Assembly: GCA_030248135.1 (NCBI GenBank)
Contig: JASANC010003630.1
Span: 124,001 to 188,000, forward strand
From: Theristus sp. LFF4_11
Lineage: Eukaryota; Nematoda; Chromadorea; Monhysterida; Xyalidae
DNA length: 64,000 nt
Direction: 5' to 3'
A program made the translations under genes and the position numbers. Shown here piece by piece: positions 49,396-61,100 of this stretch. Below the pieces are notes generated by a model that saw nothing but the letters and a program-made list of their open reading frames with translations, made no database searches and had not been told where the DNA came from. Numbering within the stretch: the first letter of the stretch is position 1; every line of letters starts with the position of its first letter.

Positions 49396-51258
49396 GTTTG
49401 TGCCATATACACATCTTAGTTTCCTTGATAATGTTTTTTAATGGTCACATTTTCCGCACTTTTGTGTTTCATAAATTACTGAACGTTGACTCTGGAAAAC
49501 GCCAGAACAGCGTGCGCACATAAAAATGTCCAAACTCGTGTCCCGGTAGCGTGTCCCGCGTCGTGTCCTGATTCGAAGATAAAAATTTATCTTATTGAAA
49601 TTCATTTTCCGGGACAGAACAGGCAGCGGGACACGCCCCGGACACGAGTTCGGAAAGATTTTGGAGCGTGTGATGTTATCAAAGGGTTTTTGTGAAGTGT
49701 GTTTTTTCTGTGTGAAGATCTATGACGTGGTACAGTAATGTGATGTGTATCCGCCTTCTGTTTTGTTTTTGATTACTGGAATACATTTTTTCAAGATCAA
49801 TGACACTCTCACAAAGTTCAATAACCCTGAAGTGACACAAAAAGCAAGGCGTTAAACTAAACTGTATCAGATTTCGATGCAACTAGCGACTTCATGCAAT
49901 TACTTTTCAACTCTTTGGTTCGCTCGAGAAAAATGTGACACCCACGGGAGTGATGTGGCAGTATGACTGCAGTTTTTCCATGCAATGTAGCTTCATTCCC
50001 ATATGCTTAGATTTGTGTTACATACTGTCATGCACAATATGAATATATGCGTGCATATCACTTAATCCTGGCGTTAAAAATGTGCGCGGGAGGAGAGGAA
50101 CACGCAGTCTGAGAGCTGAAGGCTTTCTCTAAAAGATTATACTTGAAAAACTCTGCGCAATTGGTCTCGCGATTTTGGTGTTGTCAGACATATGTGCATT
50201 TTTGTAAGCACTTTGTGTCGCGTCTGTACATACTTTGAGAATTGTATTGGAACAAGATGGAACGGTGACAGTTTGAAAGTTTTATATTGCGCATGCGTCA
50301 TTTATGAGTTTGAAAAATGTTGCTGAGCCTCCTGAATTTAGGCGACTGCCCATGTGGTCCAGATAGAACCGGCCGATTCAATTGTGTGTTCAAATTATTC
50401 TCAGTTTCTATCTGTTTTATTCCAGCTGATATTTAGAGGCTGCTACGCTTATTTCTTGAATTTCTCCGTTTGCGGTTTGTGAAAACACTGGCAGTTGTTT
50501 TTTTACTACATGGATCTAAACTGCGAGGAATGGCTGCCAACAAAACACACGCTTCAAAACTCAATCTAGAGCTTCTTTGACTGTTGCTGTGTTTTTTTTT
50601 GCTGTCAAGATGCTTCGACTGATTAGTGATGATTGAGCAAATCGAAAAGAGAACACAAGAAGACCAAACCGCAGCTGTGTGAGTCGAAAGACTGGTGGAA
50701 AGAGACAGATTACAATCGTTAAACAGACATGTGCTGAAGCAGCAGCCGCCCTGCCAGTGCGCGATGACTTTTGGAAGTGATCCGGCCACGCGGCACAACA
50801 GAAGCCGACCACTGCAATGCAAGAGAGAAGAAAAAACATTGAATTGATTACTTTCAAACGGATCCTCGTGCTAAGACAAAAGAGCATGTGCCGACAACGC
50901 CGTGACAGGAGGCACGTTGTTTGTTCATTATGTCGCTGCCATCGCCTGGCCGCCAGCATTGCACCCAGCGTATGTCCAGCGTCATGTTTGTTTTGACGTC
51001 TTGTTCACATCAGAAACACCCACTTATGTATTGGGTCATTCATGAAACCCGTTCAATTGGATCTGATTTTCGCTTTATGGAAAGGAAGAATAAATTTCAA
51101 TACTGAACTGAGGTTTGAACCTGACAAAACGCTTTCAACGCTTCTGGATTGGAGGACTTTAAATGTGGTATGGACCTCAACAGTGATTTACAAATACCTC
51201 ATGTACCGGAGAACACCTGAACTGAACTGAGCCTGCACGCAAGTCCCCTGAACGCAAG
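49396..51258. other. K2P locus, non-coding interval between alternative exons
   Basis: No coding-like stretch is convincing. Near 49528-49660 there is an inverted pair, ACTCGTGTCCCGGTAGCGTG and CGGGACACGCCCCGGACACG, flanking AT-rich DNA, possibly another small palindromic element. The promoter of exon c should lie near 51.0-51.2 kb. Confidence 0.4.
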
Positions 51259-51439
51259 ATGGCCATGTTCCACGGCGTCTTCAAAGACATCAACACCCTG
51301 TCGTCGTTGGGCGTGGTAGGACGACCATCGGCCGCGGGCACCGAGGGCAGCCTCGAGGGGGGCAGGGCAAGCAGCAGGTGCTCCTCAACGAGGCACGTCT
51401 ATCAGCTGCGGGTGCCCGGCACTGACCCTGAGAATGCTG
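51259..51439 (+). CDS. K2P channel, candidate alternative first exon c
   Basis: ATG frame beginning MAMFHGVFKDINTLSSLGVV, 60 codons plus one base, ending AATGCTG before a strong GTAAGC donor. The codon pattern is strongly coding-like (GGCGTC, GGCACC, GGCAGC). It has Gly/Ser/Arg-rich stretches and a STRHVYQLRVPGTDPENA tail. Same phase as the other first exons. Confidence 0.6.
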
Positions 51440-52794
51440 GTAAGCAGGCTGTTGGGCAGTATGACGAGTTGCGGTGCATTTGCTTGTTTGGCACGTTTTT
51501 TTGCGGATGTGTGGTTGCTTCAGAGTTCAAACTGTCGTAAAATCGCCGTTCGGGTGCGCGAAACCAACAGGGTCAACTTTATGGGCTGATTTGGAATTTT
51601 TTTAAATTGCAGTTTTCTAATAAGCTTGTTATGAGCGCGATTTTATTGATTTGAGTGACCGTTTGACACAAATGTGCACAAACTATCGATAATTGACTGT
51701 GTGAATTTGAACTGGACGTCAAAATCAACCACCCAGTCAGTATGTCCGGTTTATTGATGTTTGAATTGAGAGGTTTGGTTGGATTTGAACGTGCTTAGAC
51801 AAGATTTGTTTGTAGGTCGCATATGTACACATCACGACCTCCGTCTGCCATACAATTTTATTGACAAGCATACGCTCAGGCTCAGCATTACATGGTACAA
51901 TTCGTTACACATACACCGGGGAGTTTAATGTACCCCTCAGTTTGGACACTTCTCATCCGTTTATATTTCCGGGACGCACAAATTATTCGATAAAGGAGTT
52001 CAAAAGTCTTTCTGTAATGACTAGCAGACAAAAATACTTTTTATGCACGCACACTTCAGTTTGATATAGAGGCTGGCCAGCATTTTATTCATGTTGAACC
52101 ATGCGACATTTTGACAATCAGATTTGTCTGAATCCGACGGTCTCTTTGACGTTGCCGAAGCTGGACAACACTTTCAGTGTAAGCTTTTTTAGGTTTGTGC
52201 CATAGAACGTCAGCCTCTCTCTGCCTCTTCTTCGTCTATATCGAACCTTGTTATCTATTATACTTTGTTGGGGTTGGCTTTTCGGCCTGTTAGATTATCC
52301 CTTTTGTCGGTGTATGTTGGCATGCGCTGTTCTCAAACACTGCTGAAATGCTGAACTTTCGATCTTTGAACTTTCGACTGCTGCAGCTGCGAACACCAAC
52401 CGACACACAGACATAAACAAACCCTATGAAGTGTGGTTGTTTGATCGTTAATTGGTTGATGGCGTGCGGAAACCAGCGCTGGCAATGTGACACACGGCAA
52501 CAGCTATGTAGCTTTCACCAAAACAGACTTTTGAAGTTGCTTCATTTGAGCTAAACCAGTCGGAAGAATTTTCTGACATCGCACAGCGAATTCGGATTCA
52601 CGGTGCTTTCTACAATGGCTAACTACCGAGAAGAAACTTGAGCACGGGCGAAACGAAGAAGCAGCTACCAGTCACCGAGTGCGACAAAGTGTGCGTGCGT
52701 GTCTGTTGGCTTGTCGACAACCAAACAGTACATCGATTCGATAAAAGAAGACAACAAAACCAAGCAAGCGTGCCACCGTCACCGCCGAGGCGCC
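51440..52794. other. K2P locus, non-coding interval before exon d
   Basis: AT-leaning DNA with no domain-like open frame. The promoter for exon d is expected close to its left end near 52.6-52.8 kb. No core promoter motif is distinct. Confidence 0.35.
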
Positions 52795-52909
52795 ATGTTC
52801 TTCGGCTCCGGTCACACACCGCAGGGCGCGGGCACCTCGACCGTGGTCATGCAGGCCGGCGGCATGTTCGGCTTTCTGCGGGCAGCCACGGTCACACCGG
52901 CACCGGGAG
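52795..52909 (+). CDS. K2P channel, candidate alternative first exon d
   Basis: ATG frame beginning MFFGSGHTPQGAGTSTVVMQ, 38 codons plus one base, ending CCGGGAG before GTGAGT, a consensus donor. Preceded by CCGAGGCGCC. Gly/Ala/Thr-rich. The start MFFGSG resembles the MFGRF start of exon f and the MAMFHG start of exon c, which supports a shared origin. Phase matches the common acceptor. Confidence 0.62.
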
Positions 52910-53727
52910 GTGAGTGGAAGCGGGCGGTCGATGGGCCAGCCAGCGTGTGCTTGTGCGTTTTGTGCGTTCAAACACGTTCCACTATGCACAACACCGACAT
53001 CAATGCCCTTTTTCTGCGGTCACGTCACACCCTCTCGATTGTGCCAGCCGGGTGCCGTGCGTTTTCGGTGTGTCCCACTACCTCCTTTCTGCCGCCTGTG
53101 TTTTCCATTATCACGCGCTTGTTTGCACTTGTTTTTCCTGTCTCTCTTCCTGCACGTAAATAAAAAGTTGGCACACACACGACGCTTCGCAGTCTGTTTG
53201 AGCTTTTATATCCGACACGTTGTGTATTATCTCCAGTTTATGATGTGTTAATTTTTATTTACGAAGTACAGTGGATAATGCACGGTAGAATATTGTGAGG
53301 TAGCGCGGGATTTTTTTATTCTTTGGTGCAGCGTGTGGAGAATGCATTGGAGTCGATCCCGCTGTGCGTTTCGTGTCCTCACTCCCAGTTCGATCCAGTT
53401 CGATCCACGTAATTAGCGGAACTTGATTTGAGTGTTCTTCGCCTCTCTACCACGCACCACAGCGCGGAGAATCTGCATTCTGTAGCAATGAATATCACTT
53501 TGGTCGTTTAATCATGGTGATCAAGGGTGGAAAAGGCAAATCGTGATGGTTCGTTGTAACTGATTCTCAACCACTGTGATCAGTGGCATTCCACACAATG
53601 AGCGACTGACTGATCTGACCATGTACGCGCGTCGAGCTCTGAAGGTGTCCACTTCTTCAGCCTTGTCGACTTTGCACAAATCGTCTGAGTTTCATGCACC
53701 GACATTTGTCGCCCAAACAGGGTAATT

Positions 53728-53910
53728 TTTTTTTTTCCCTGTTTTTTTTTTTTTTTGAAAATTTTTTTATATCCCTTTTAGGGAAAAAAAAATGGTACTG
53801 TGCAGAGAAAAAAATATTTTTTTTTGTGCTCCTCGCAAAAAAAAAAAAAAAAAAAATGAAAGAAATAATTATTTTTTTATAAAAAAAAAGAAAAGGGGGG
53901 GGGGGGGGGT

Positions 53911-53943
<33 letters not shown>

Positions 53944-53998
53944 TTTTGTGTTATTTTGTGGGGGGGGGGGGTGGGTTTTAAAAAAAAACAGGGGGCAA
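53728..53998. repeat. Low-complexity poly-T, poly-A and poly-G tracts
   Basis: Runs of up to 18 T or A, followed by G-runs tens of bases long separated by single T's. This abuts the left arm of the foldback element. Such runs are prone to assembly error. Confidence 0.9.
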
Positions 53999-54003
53999 AT
54001 GTA

Positions 54004-54325
54004 CTATCGCGGCCCAGGAGATCGCGGCCCGGAGTATCGCGGCCGAAGCATCGCGGCCTGAAAGATCGCGGCCTGGACGATCGCGGCCTGAACGATCGCG
54101 GCCCGGACGATCGCGGCCTGGGACGATCGCGGCCTGGGACGATCGCGGCCTGGGATGATCGCGGCCCGGGACGATCGCGGCCCGGGACGATCGCGGCCCG
54201 GGACGATCGCGGCCTGGGACGATCGCGGCCTGGGACGATCGCGGCCTGGGACGATCGCGGCCTGGGACGATCGCGGCCTGGACGATCGCGGCCTGGGACG
54301 ATCGCGGCCTGGGACGATCGCGGCG
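54004..54325. repeat. Foldback element, left arm: about 20 units of GGCCTGGGACGATCGC
   Basis: Tandem 16-bp units with the palindrome GCGATCGC. The outer units are degenerate (GGAGATC, GGAGTATC, GAAGCATC, TGAAAGATC, TGGACGATC, TGAACGATC) and become uniform GGGACGATC inward. The reverse complement, with the same order of variants, is at 56350-56640. All three frames are open because 16 is not a multiple of 3 and the unit has no stop. Confidence 0.88.
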
Positions 54326-54680
54326 TTTTCATAACCTTGTCATATATCCAGATCAGACTGGCAATTTACATGTGGCAGTCACCGTGCATTGCGTATGTAT
54401 ATGAAACTGTGCTACTCAAACAAAGCTATTCGCATTTATTTTAAAACTAAATTATTGTTAATATTATTTGTTGCTCATGTTCGGTTGTTGTTTGTAGCAA
54501 GTTTGACGGGTTACCCATCTATCTATTTAATTTCAACATTTTGACCGCCCTCCCCCAAAGTCACATGCACACCCATGCCTCCCATCTTAAAAATTTGCAG
54601 CTGTCTATGTGGAAAATTTGCTCCAGCTATCAATATCGCCCCCAACGACAATCATCTCCCATGTGAGTGACCCATGTAAA
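54326..54680. repeat. Foldback interior with remnant of the AGATAGATAGCTG repeat
   Basis: Between the left arm and the AT-rich element. The segment around 54540-54660 (GACCGCCCTCCCCCAAAGTCACATG, CAGCTGTCTATGTGG, TTGCTCCAGCTATC) is a reverse-oriented, decayed copy of the G-run block at 25550-25660. Not coding. Confidence 0.5.
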
Positions 54681-55358
54681 TAGAGTTGTTAAAAAATAAA
54701 AATCGTCATTTTTGTTTTCTTAAAGAAAAATATAAAAACATGAAAATCAAAGTTGGTCTAAATCAATCAGGGAGTCCGAAGAATCACATCTGACGAGCAA
54801 GCGCCTCCTGTAAGGCGGAACTTATCAGATTTTGTTTTGGTGACCTCATTTACAAATGTACCCATTTTCCAAACCGTTACCATCATGCCTCTTCTAGTGT
54901 TTTGACCCTCAAAACGCAACTAATTATCCCCAGTTCAAATGAAAGAAATCTTACCGGCTTGAAATTCGATCAATTATTATGACGACGCCACAACACGACA
55001 CGAAATAGCAACCAGACAAAGTAGCGCTTGCAAACAGTGCAGCTCGGACGCTCAGAATTCAGATTGTGAGGCGAATTGTCACCTTATCTGCATCGGAAAT
55101 GGTAAGACAAGCTTTGCGACGCTCAAAAACTTCTGTACAAAAGTTGTTCAAGCCTAAAATCAATTGGTAAAACGGTCCAAAATCGACTGCTGGCGGTTTA
55201 CAAGATAATATCAAAAAACAATTTGTTAAACTTTTGAAAAATTGTGCCAAAATGAGGTTTTCAGAGTGTATTGGAGAAAAATCTTTCAATTTTTTAAATC
55301 GACATTTTTGTTTTTTATTTAATTTTTTTTAAATTTCAATTTTTGTTTAACAATCCTA
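54681..55358. mobile_element. AT-rich hAT-like element with TAGAGTTGTTAAA ends
   Basis: Left end TAGAGTTGTTAAAAAATAAA and right end TTTGTTTAACAATCCTA are inverted. It shares the GAAAAATTGTGCCAAAATGAGG module with the repeat at 400-745. Flanking 8-mers (CATGTAAA and CGTGTGAG) match at only five positions, so a target duplication is not convincing. No transposase. Confidence 0.5.
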
Positions 55359-55405
55359 CGTGTGAGTGACTCAACCCGACCCGACAGCTCTCATGTGAAT
55401 GACTA

Positions 55406-56113
55406 CAGGGTGTTTCAGAAGTAGTGGGTAGGTGTTTGACGCGTTATTTCTCGACTTGTGTTAACCCATATTGAATGAAATTTTAGTCAGTTGATCAAGA
55501 AAGTTCACCTTAGATTTGTGCAAAATTTAAGAAAAATTCATTAACCTGCCCGCGAATGACATAGCAAAACACAAAAAAACATTGATTTCAGCACGCAACT
55601 GGGGGTTTGGCACCGGGTTAAACATTACCTTGTATGCGGCCGAATCGTGTTGCATGAATGAATACGAGATCTTTTTTAATCCGATTTGTTTGTTGTAGTT
55701 TTTTTATATTTGCCGGTTTTTGGAACGTGGTAGACATTTTTTATGCTAGAGAAGGCGGTTTTGGCTGTGACGGATAGGTGCAAGCGATGCATTGAGGCTC
55801 ACTTTGAGCAATTTGATTGAGTTGACACTGTTGCCGTTGTTGTTGATGTTTGCTGTTATCGCCATACACATTTCGAAGTTTTCTTTTGAATGCTGTCCTT
55901 TGTTGACCGGTGGTATCGCGTGATCTGGTATTTTCTGGTCCATTTTTGAAACTTTTGTTTTGCTCTGTCATTCGTGCGCAGGTGAATAAATTTCTTTGAA
56001 ATTTAGCACAAATCTTAGTTGAGCCTTCCTGAACAATATTTCATTCAATAGGGTTCAACACAACTCGAGAAATAACGCGTCAAACACCTACCCACTACTT
56101 CTGAAACACCCTG
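55406..56113. mobile_element. Mariner/Tc-type MITE, 708 bp, with TA target duplication
   Basis: Ends CAGGGTGTTTCAGAAGTAGT at 55406 and its complement ending CCCTG at 56113, both flanked by TA (55404-55405 and 56114-56115). The inverted repeats extend about 145 bp with a few mismatches. TA duplication and CAGGGTGT-like ends fit the IS630/Tc1/mariner superfamily. The only sizeable frame inside (55741-55971, minus, 76 codons, Gln/Asn-rich) shows no DDE motif, so the copy is non-autonomous. Confidence 0.85.
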
Positions 56114-56332
56114 TAGAGACGAACCGAAGGTACCTGGCAAGGCAGGAATGAATGAGAATGATGGGTCGTTTCAATCTTCACGCCATAGCTTGGCGACGTA
56201 ATTTGTTTTGGCAATAAATCTGAAAATGGAATTTGCAGCGCATTTGATTTTCTTGATCTGCGTGCTTATTATTAAATAAAACAAAAATTGCATGGGTGCT
56301 GCTCTGCTAAAAACAGAGCGTGCTAAAGACTA

Positions 56333-56350
56333 AGCCTAAGCCTAAGCCAG
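56333..56350. repeat. Interstitial telomere-like (TTAGGC)3
   Basis: CCTAAGCCTAAGCCTAAGCC on the plus strand is the complement of three TTAGGC units, the telomere repeat of many nematodes. It sits exactly at the inner end of the foldback right arm. Confidence 0.65.
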
Positions 56351-56640
56351 GCCGCGATCGTCCCAGGCCGCGATCATCCCAGGCCGCGATCATCCCAGGC
56401 CGCGATCGTCCCAGGCCGCGATCGTCCCAGGCCGCGATCGTCCCAGGCCGCGATCGTCCCAGGCCGCGATCATCCCAGGCCGCGATCGTCCCAGGCCGCG
56501 ATCATCCCAGGCCGCGATCGTCCCAGGCCGCGATCGTCCAGGCCGCGATCGTTCAGGCCGCGATCGTCCAGGCCGCGATCTTTCAGGCCGCGATACTTCG
56601 GCCGCGATGCTTCGGCCGCGATCTAATGGGCCGCGATCTA
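56350..56640. repeat. Foldback element, right arm: about 18 units of CCAGGCCGCGATCGTC
   Basis: Reverse complement of the 54004-54325 arm with the same gradient of variant units, ending CTTTCAGGCCGCGATACTTCGG and then CTAATGGGCCGCGATCTAACG. The latter also ends the array at 13556-13715 in the alpha-adaptin intron, so it is part of the repeat consensus. The right edge overlaps candidate K2P exon e. Confidence 0.85.
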
Positions 56641-56773
56641 ACGCACGCCCCCCACGGCCGCCCGTCCTACGCGCACAGTGGCAGCACGTCTGCACAGCCA
56701 GTGCCACTGCGCGTGACACCCACCGCTCAGTTGACGTCGAATTCGTCCGAGACTCTGTGCACGTCGAATTTCG
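56626..56773 (+). CDS. K2P channel, candidate alternative first exon e, starting in a repeat arm
   Basis: Frame beginning MGRDLTHAPHGRPSYAHSGS, 49 codons plus one base, ending AATTTCG before GTACAG in the common phase. The first eight codons are foldback-arm consensus and the remainder is unique, Ser/Thr-rich and coding-like in codon use. The open frame continues upstream through the array, so the true start could differ, or the exon could have an acceptor. It may be an exonised repeat edge, or the repeat may simply have inserted next to an older exon. Confidence 0.4.
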
Positions 56774-57478
56774 GTACAGAAAATGGACTTCTTTTCATTT
56801 GGACGAAAAAAAATGCTTGTAGTTATTGCGATTGTAACTGGACATTTGGTATTCGGACCATCACCATATGTAGACCGATGTTGCTTAGTACATGTATCTG
56901 GATTTTCTGGGCATTATCAGAATTTTTTCAATACTTCAAAGAGAACTCCACCAAACGAATGTTGTTGCACCCTTCATTTTTTTGCCCATACAGTTTTTGC
57001 CTTCAGTTTTGGCTTATTAGTCGCAGAAAATCTATATTAGAAGCTATAGGAAATAAGATAAATCTGTCAGCGCTGCGGCGATTGAATACTGCACAGCAAA
57101 TGCCACCATGCAGCTAGTTTCTTTTGTTCTTGACTGTATATCGAGCAAATATAAAAATAAGTTTCTCAACGTATGGCCGAAAAACTGCGGAACAACAACA
57201 CAATCCCGAAAATTGCGCCATGAACAAAAATATGATGGCAAATATGAAGGAAAAAAGGTTTTGCCGATGCTCGCGACAAGCTGCGAGAGTGCTTCTCAGT
57301 TTTGTGTTTGTCGGCTGGTGCAAGCGAACGCAAGTGTTTTGGGGCAATTGGAGTGAATGCGTGCGCAGCAAGCACACTGCAGCCAGCCGGCCAGCGTGTG
57401 ATTCGCGCGCATGCAGTTGACAAATTGCTCAAGAAAACTTACACGGATCGAGAGACCGTTATATGGCATAAAAATGTT

Positions 57479-57650
57479 ATGTTTGTAGCGGCGGCGGCCT
57501 CGCACGACGCAGCGGCGGCCGAATGCACTTTGTCAGGATTCACAGTTCTACATTTCGGGCGACATATGCTGCCGCTGCGACTGCGCGTGTTGCAAAACGG
57601 CCGTATCAATGCCGTACTGCTGCAGATTGCCCCCTGTTTTCGCGAAGATG
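57479..57650 (+). CDS. K2P locus, weak candidate alternative first exon
   Basis: ATG frame beginning MFVAAAASHDAAAAE, containing LPLRLRVLQNGRINAVLLQ, and ending GAAGATG before GTTTTT in phase 1. The composition is plausibly coding, but the donor is poor and an overlapping frame from 57523 is equally open. Listed so that transcript data can test it. Confidence 0.25.
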
Positions 57651-58190
57651 GTTTTTATTCGCGTATATCGTTCGTGTGTTTTCGGGGTTATGCTTTTTGC
57701 TGTGATGTTTGCTTGCAGTGGAGTTTTTCAAGAGGGTCTCGAAAATCTTTGGTGTGCGTGCGTGTGCGAAAATCCCCAGTGGTTCACGTCGCTTGTCGCA
57801 GTGGGAGCGAAGCAGTGCTGCACTTGGACAATCTAAATACGTCGGTTTAGCCCCGAAAACGTCTCATCTCATACAAACTTGGCTATGATGCTTAGTGAGC
57901 AAGTGAGCGCGCCAAAAACGTTAAAGCATGATTGTCTCGTGAAAAATCTGTTGCACGCACTAGTGTGTGTGTGTACATGCGTCGTGCATCCAAAGTGCCA
58001 AAGCGAATAAGTTGCGAAACGCGCTGTCGTATTCAAAGAGATAACTTCGACCATTGCCGAAGATAGTCAACGATCGTTTTCCAACCCTGAGATAGACAAC
58101 TGTGAGCACACAGCGAGCGCGCGCGAAAAGAGTCCACAGTGAATCCAGCTCAGCACCAGTTCGCCTGACTCGAACGCCCCCTGAGCAAGC

Positions 58191-61100
58191 ATGTTCGGCC
58201 GCTTCCGCCAGCCGGACATCGTCGACCCGTACAGCCTGATCGACGACGGCTGCGACGGCGACGGGCGCAGTCAGCTGTCCGCGCGCAGTCCCCGTCGGAG
58301 CACGCAGTCCCGGGCGTCCCGGGCCTCGCTGAGCCACCGCTCGGTGCACGCCGTGGACAGCGGCGGCACCACCAAATCGCCGTCGCTCGGTCGCCACCCG
58401 CAGTACCACCGGTCGCCGGCGATGGTGTCGATTCGCCGTGAGTCTGCGACGCCGACGCCGCCGGCCTCCGAGGCGATCCCACGGGACAGCGCCTATTGGT
58501 CATACTTTGTGCCGATGCCGAATCACGTGTACCAGTACGAGAACGACCATCAGAGGCGCAGTCAGAGCAATCGATCGTCGACGTTTGGTTTGTGAGAATG
58601 CGCCTGATTGAATGGCTGCAGCGCGGTGATTGGATGTGGCATAGTGTTGGTGACGCTTGCTGGGAAACCGCCGAGAACGCACTGTTTATACAGTGGCTTC
58701 TGGAAGTGAAGAATTGTGTCTGCTCGCTTTCATTTGTTTTCAGTTCGAATGTCGAACACCGTCTGCAAAGTTTGCCTTTTGGCACGGGTAAAAGAGCCGG
58801 TTACGGTTCAGGAAACGCTGTTATTTTATACGTGTATCGCATTTATACAGTGCACGATTGAAACGATTCGTCGATATTCAAACAGGAACATTGATGAAGC
58901 GCGGCGAAGACTTCGTTTTCTTTCAAAATTCAAAGTACCAGTATCCACATGTTTCTCCAATCAGACACCGACGAAAACAGTCAACAGAGGAATCCAACTC
59001 TGTTGACAGTGTTTTTTTCAGTGTGAGTTTTTTTAAAACAGTTCACTAGTTCGTTGTTTGTTTCGCAGACCACGCATCGGCGCGATGGCAGGAGAATCTG
59101 CCGCTGACGAGCGACGGCGCCGCGCTGGGCGACTTGGACGATGCGCACACGATCGTGACGCAGACGGACAAGGACGACGATCCGGATGAGCCGACGACGC
59201 TACGCGGCAAAGTGCTGAAGGTGGGTGCTGCTGCGATGGTGACACGTGCCAGTGGAGCTGGCGTAGGTGCAGCGGTGAACGAAACTTGTAATATTGAAGC
59301 ACCAAGTGTCAGGAGAAAGGCACAAAGGGAAACAAGTTTCCAAGACAGCAAAACAGTATAATGATGCAGTCTATCTCTCCCCTCCGGTTCACATCTCCAA
59401 AAGTACTGAACACCGGTGGTGGTTATGGTGGTCATTTGAATTGCAACGATTACACAATTACTAGCGTCCCACAATCCCTCGCAACAAGAGTGGCACCGCC
59501 TTTGAGCTGCGCTCTCGACTCCTGGAGCACCAGCGATTTGAGCCCCATCTCAGATCTTAGATTTGGTGGTCAACGGACTCCGAAGGGGCAGCGAATCCAA
59601 ACGACGCCAAATCTTCGCGGTTTACGATTCGTGAATTGCATGCGCGCACTGCCATTAAATTTTTTTCGCTATTTTGTCAGCAAATCGGTTCAAAAATGTT
59701 GTTTCAAAAAAATCGGAACAACCCGGACATGCTAAGAAATGCAGAACTTTTTAAAAAAAGTTGTGAGCTTCCTTACAGTACTACGTTCATCATGTGTGTT
59801 CAGGACATTCAGTTTGGCAGCAATTTGACATCGTTTTGTCAACGGCGTTTCCATGTGGTTTTATCGATGTCATCAGAGTTGTATCCCCCGGAACACTTGC
59901 GGTTCCATGACATGCCAGGCACCAAGAACAAAAAGCTGCTGGTGATTTTTGCGGTCTGCACAGCCAGTGTGGTTTTGGCGTGTGCGTCAGCGCGTGTTCT
60001 AATGAAATCAAATCACTGCTATGGCTGTGAGAGAAGCGTCGACGCGAGAAAACTGTGAAACCGAGCAAAAGGGACTGCAGCATTGTTTCTTTTTTTTCTT
60101 AAAGAAAACCGTGCCAAAACTAGAGAATACGGTGTCGACGTCGGGGTCGAAGCGCTTTATTGAGTTTCCCAGACGTGTTTCGTCTTCACTTTATTACGAG
60201 ACGGTTGTCGGTTGCGCTATTGATTATCAGGGCCACATGTACGAGACAGACACGGCACACATCAAAACACACACGCGTATCATCTCGTGCATGCAGCTTT
60301 GAATACCAATCAGGTTCAGAGGCCGGCTTACAAATTTCGTCATGTACCGTGTTCATGATGACGGTGACAATTTTCAAATGTCGATTTTTCACACAAACCT
60401 TTGCGTGATCGGCCAAAACAACAGTGTTGGACGAAAAGCTTGCCTAATGAAATTGAAACAATGAAAACGAGCGAGCAGCAGTATTACAAATGCTGATGCT
60501 GCGAATGTGACGCGTGGCCACGCGTGAACAGGGGTGCAGTCAGCTGATGATGGGTGCACTGCACGCACGCACACGCACACGGCGGTGTCACTGGCATGGC
60601 GCAAGCACAGCCGCAGCCGCAACAGGAAGGAAATCACTCAACTCGCAATCTCTGGCGTACATTTCACGCCATCTTCCATGGCGCCGCTCTGTCTTGTTCG
60701 CAGTAGAAAATGAACGATTTTTGGATAGACATGGCGCAAAAATGAGCTATCACGACGTCAGACAGTGCACGGGTTGTATAACCGGCTGTAACTGGTGTCC
60801 AATGAGCAGTAACTAAACAAACACAAGACGCGCATTACCAACATGACTGCGCCCTACTCGCCTTCAATTAGCCGCTGCAGTAGCAACGTCAGTGGCAAAG
60901 TGTTGTCGCCGTCGCCGCGCAAAATTGGCCTGATTTGGTGGTCCACTCATGATCTAGAGCCGAACACTAATCAGACTATTAATTTTGGCCATCATAACCA
61001 TCACCACCACCATCATCATCACCACCACAATCACAACCCGGCCGCTCACCCCGTTGAGAACAACATCGCAGCCAGCTTTCACAACGCTGCCTTGAACAAG

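Noticed and set aside
53625..53732. ATG frame starting MYARRALKVSTSSALSTL as another K2P first exon
   Set aside because: The following GT gives phase 2, not phase 1, and the frame stops at once; it borders low-complexity sequence.
54004..54325. Regularly repeated 16-bp units resembling a CRISPR array
   Set aside because: There are no spacers, the units are contiguous, the DNA is eukaryotic and the units belong to inverted foldback arms.
53877..54444. Long open frames (150-160 codons) rich in Arg, Pro, Ser and Gly on both strands across the 16-bp array
   Set aside because: A stop-free 16-bp repeat is open in all frames; the same artefact appears at 12893-13291, 13780-14449 and 56320-56640.
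55741..55971. Minus-strand 76-codon frame inside the mariner-type MITE as a transposase
   Set aside because: It is Gln/Asn-rich, has no DD34D-like spacing or helix-turn-helix pattern, and is too short.
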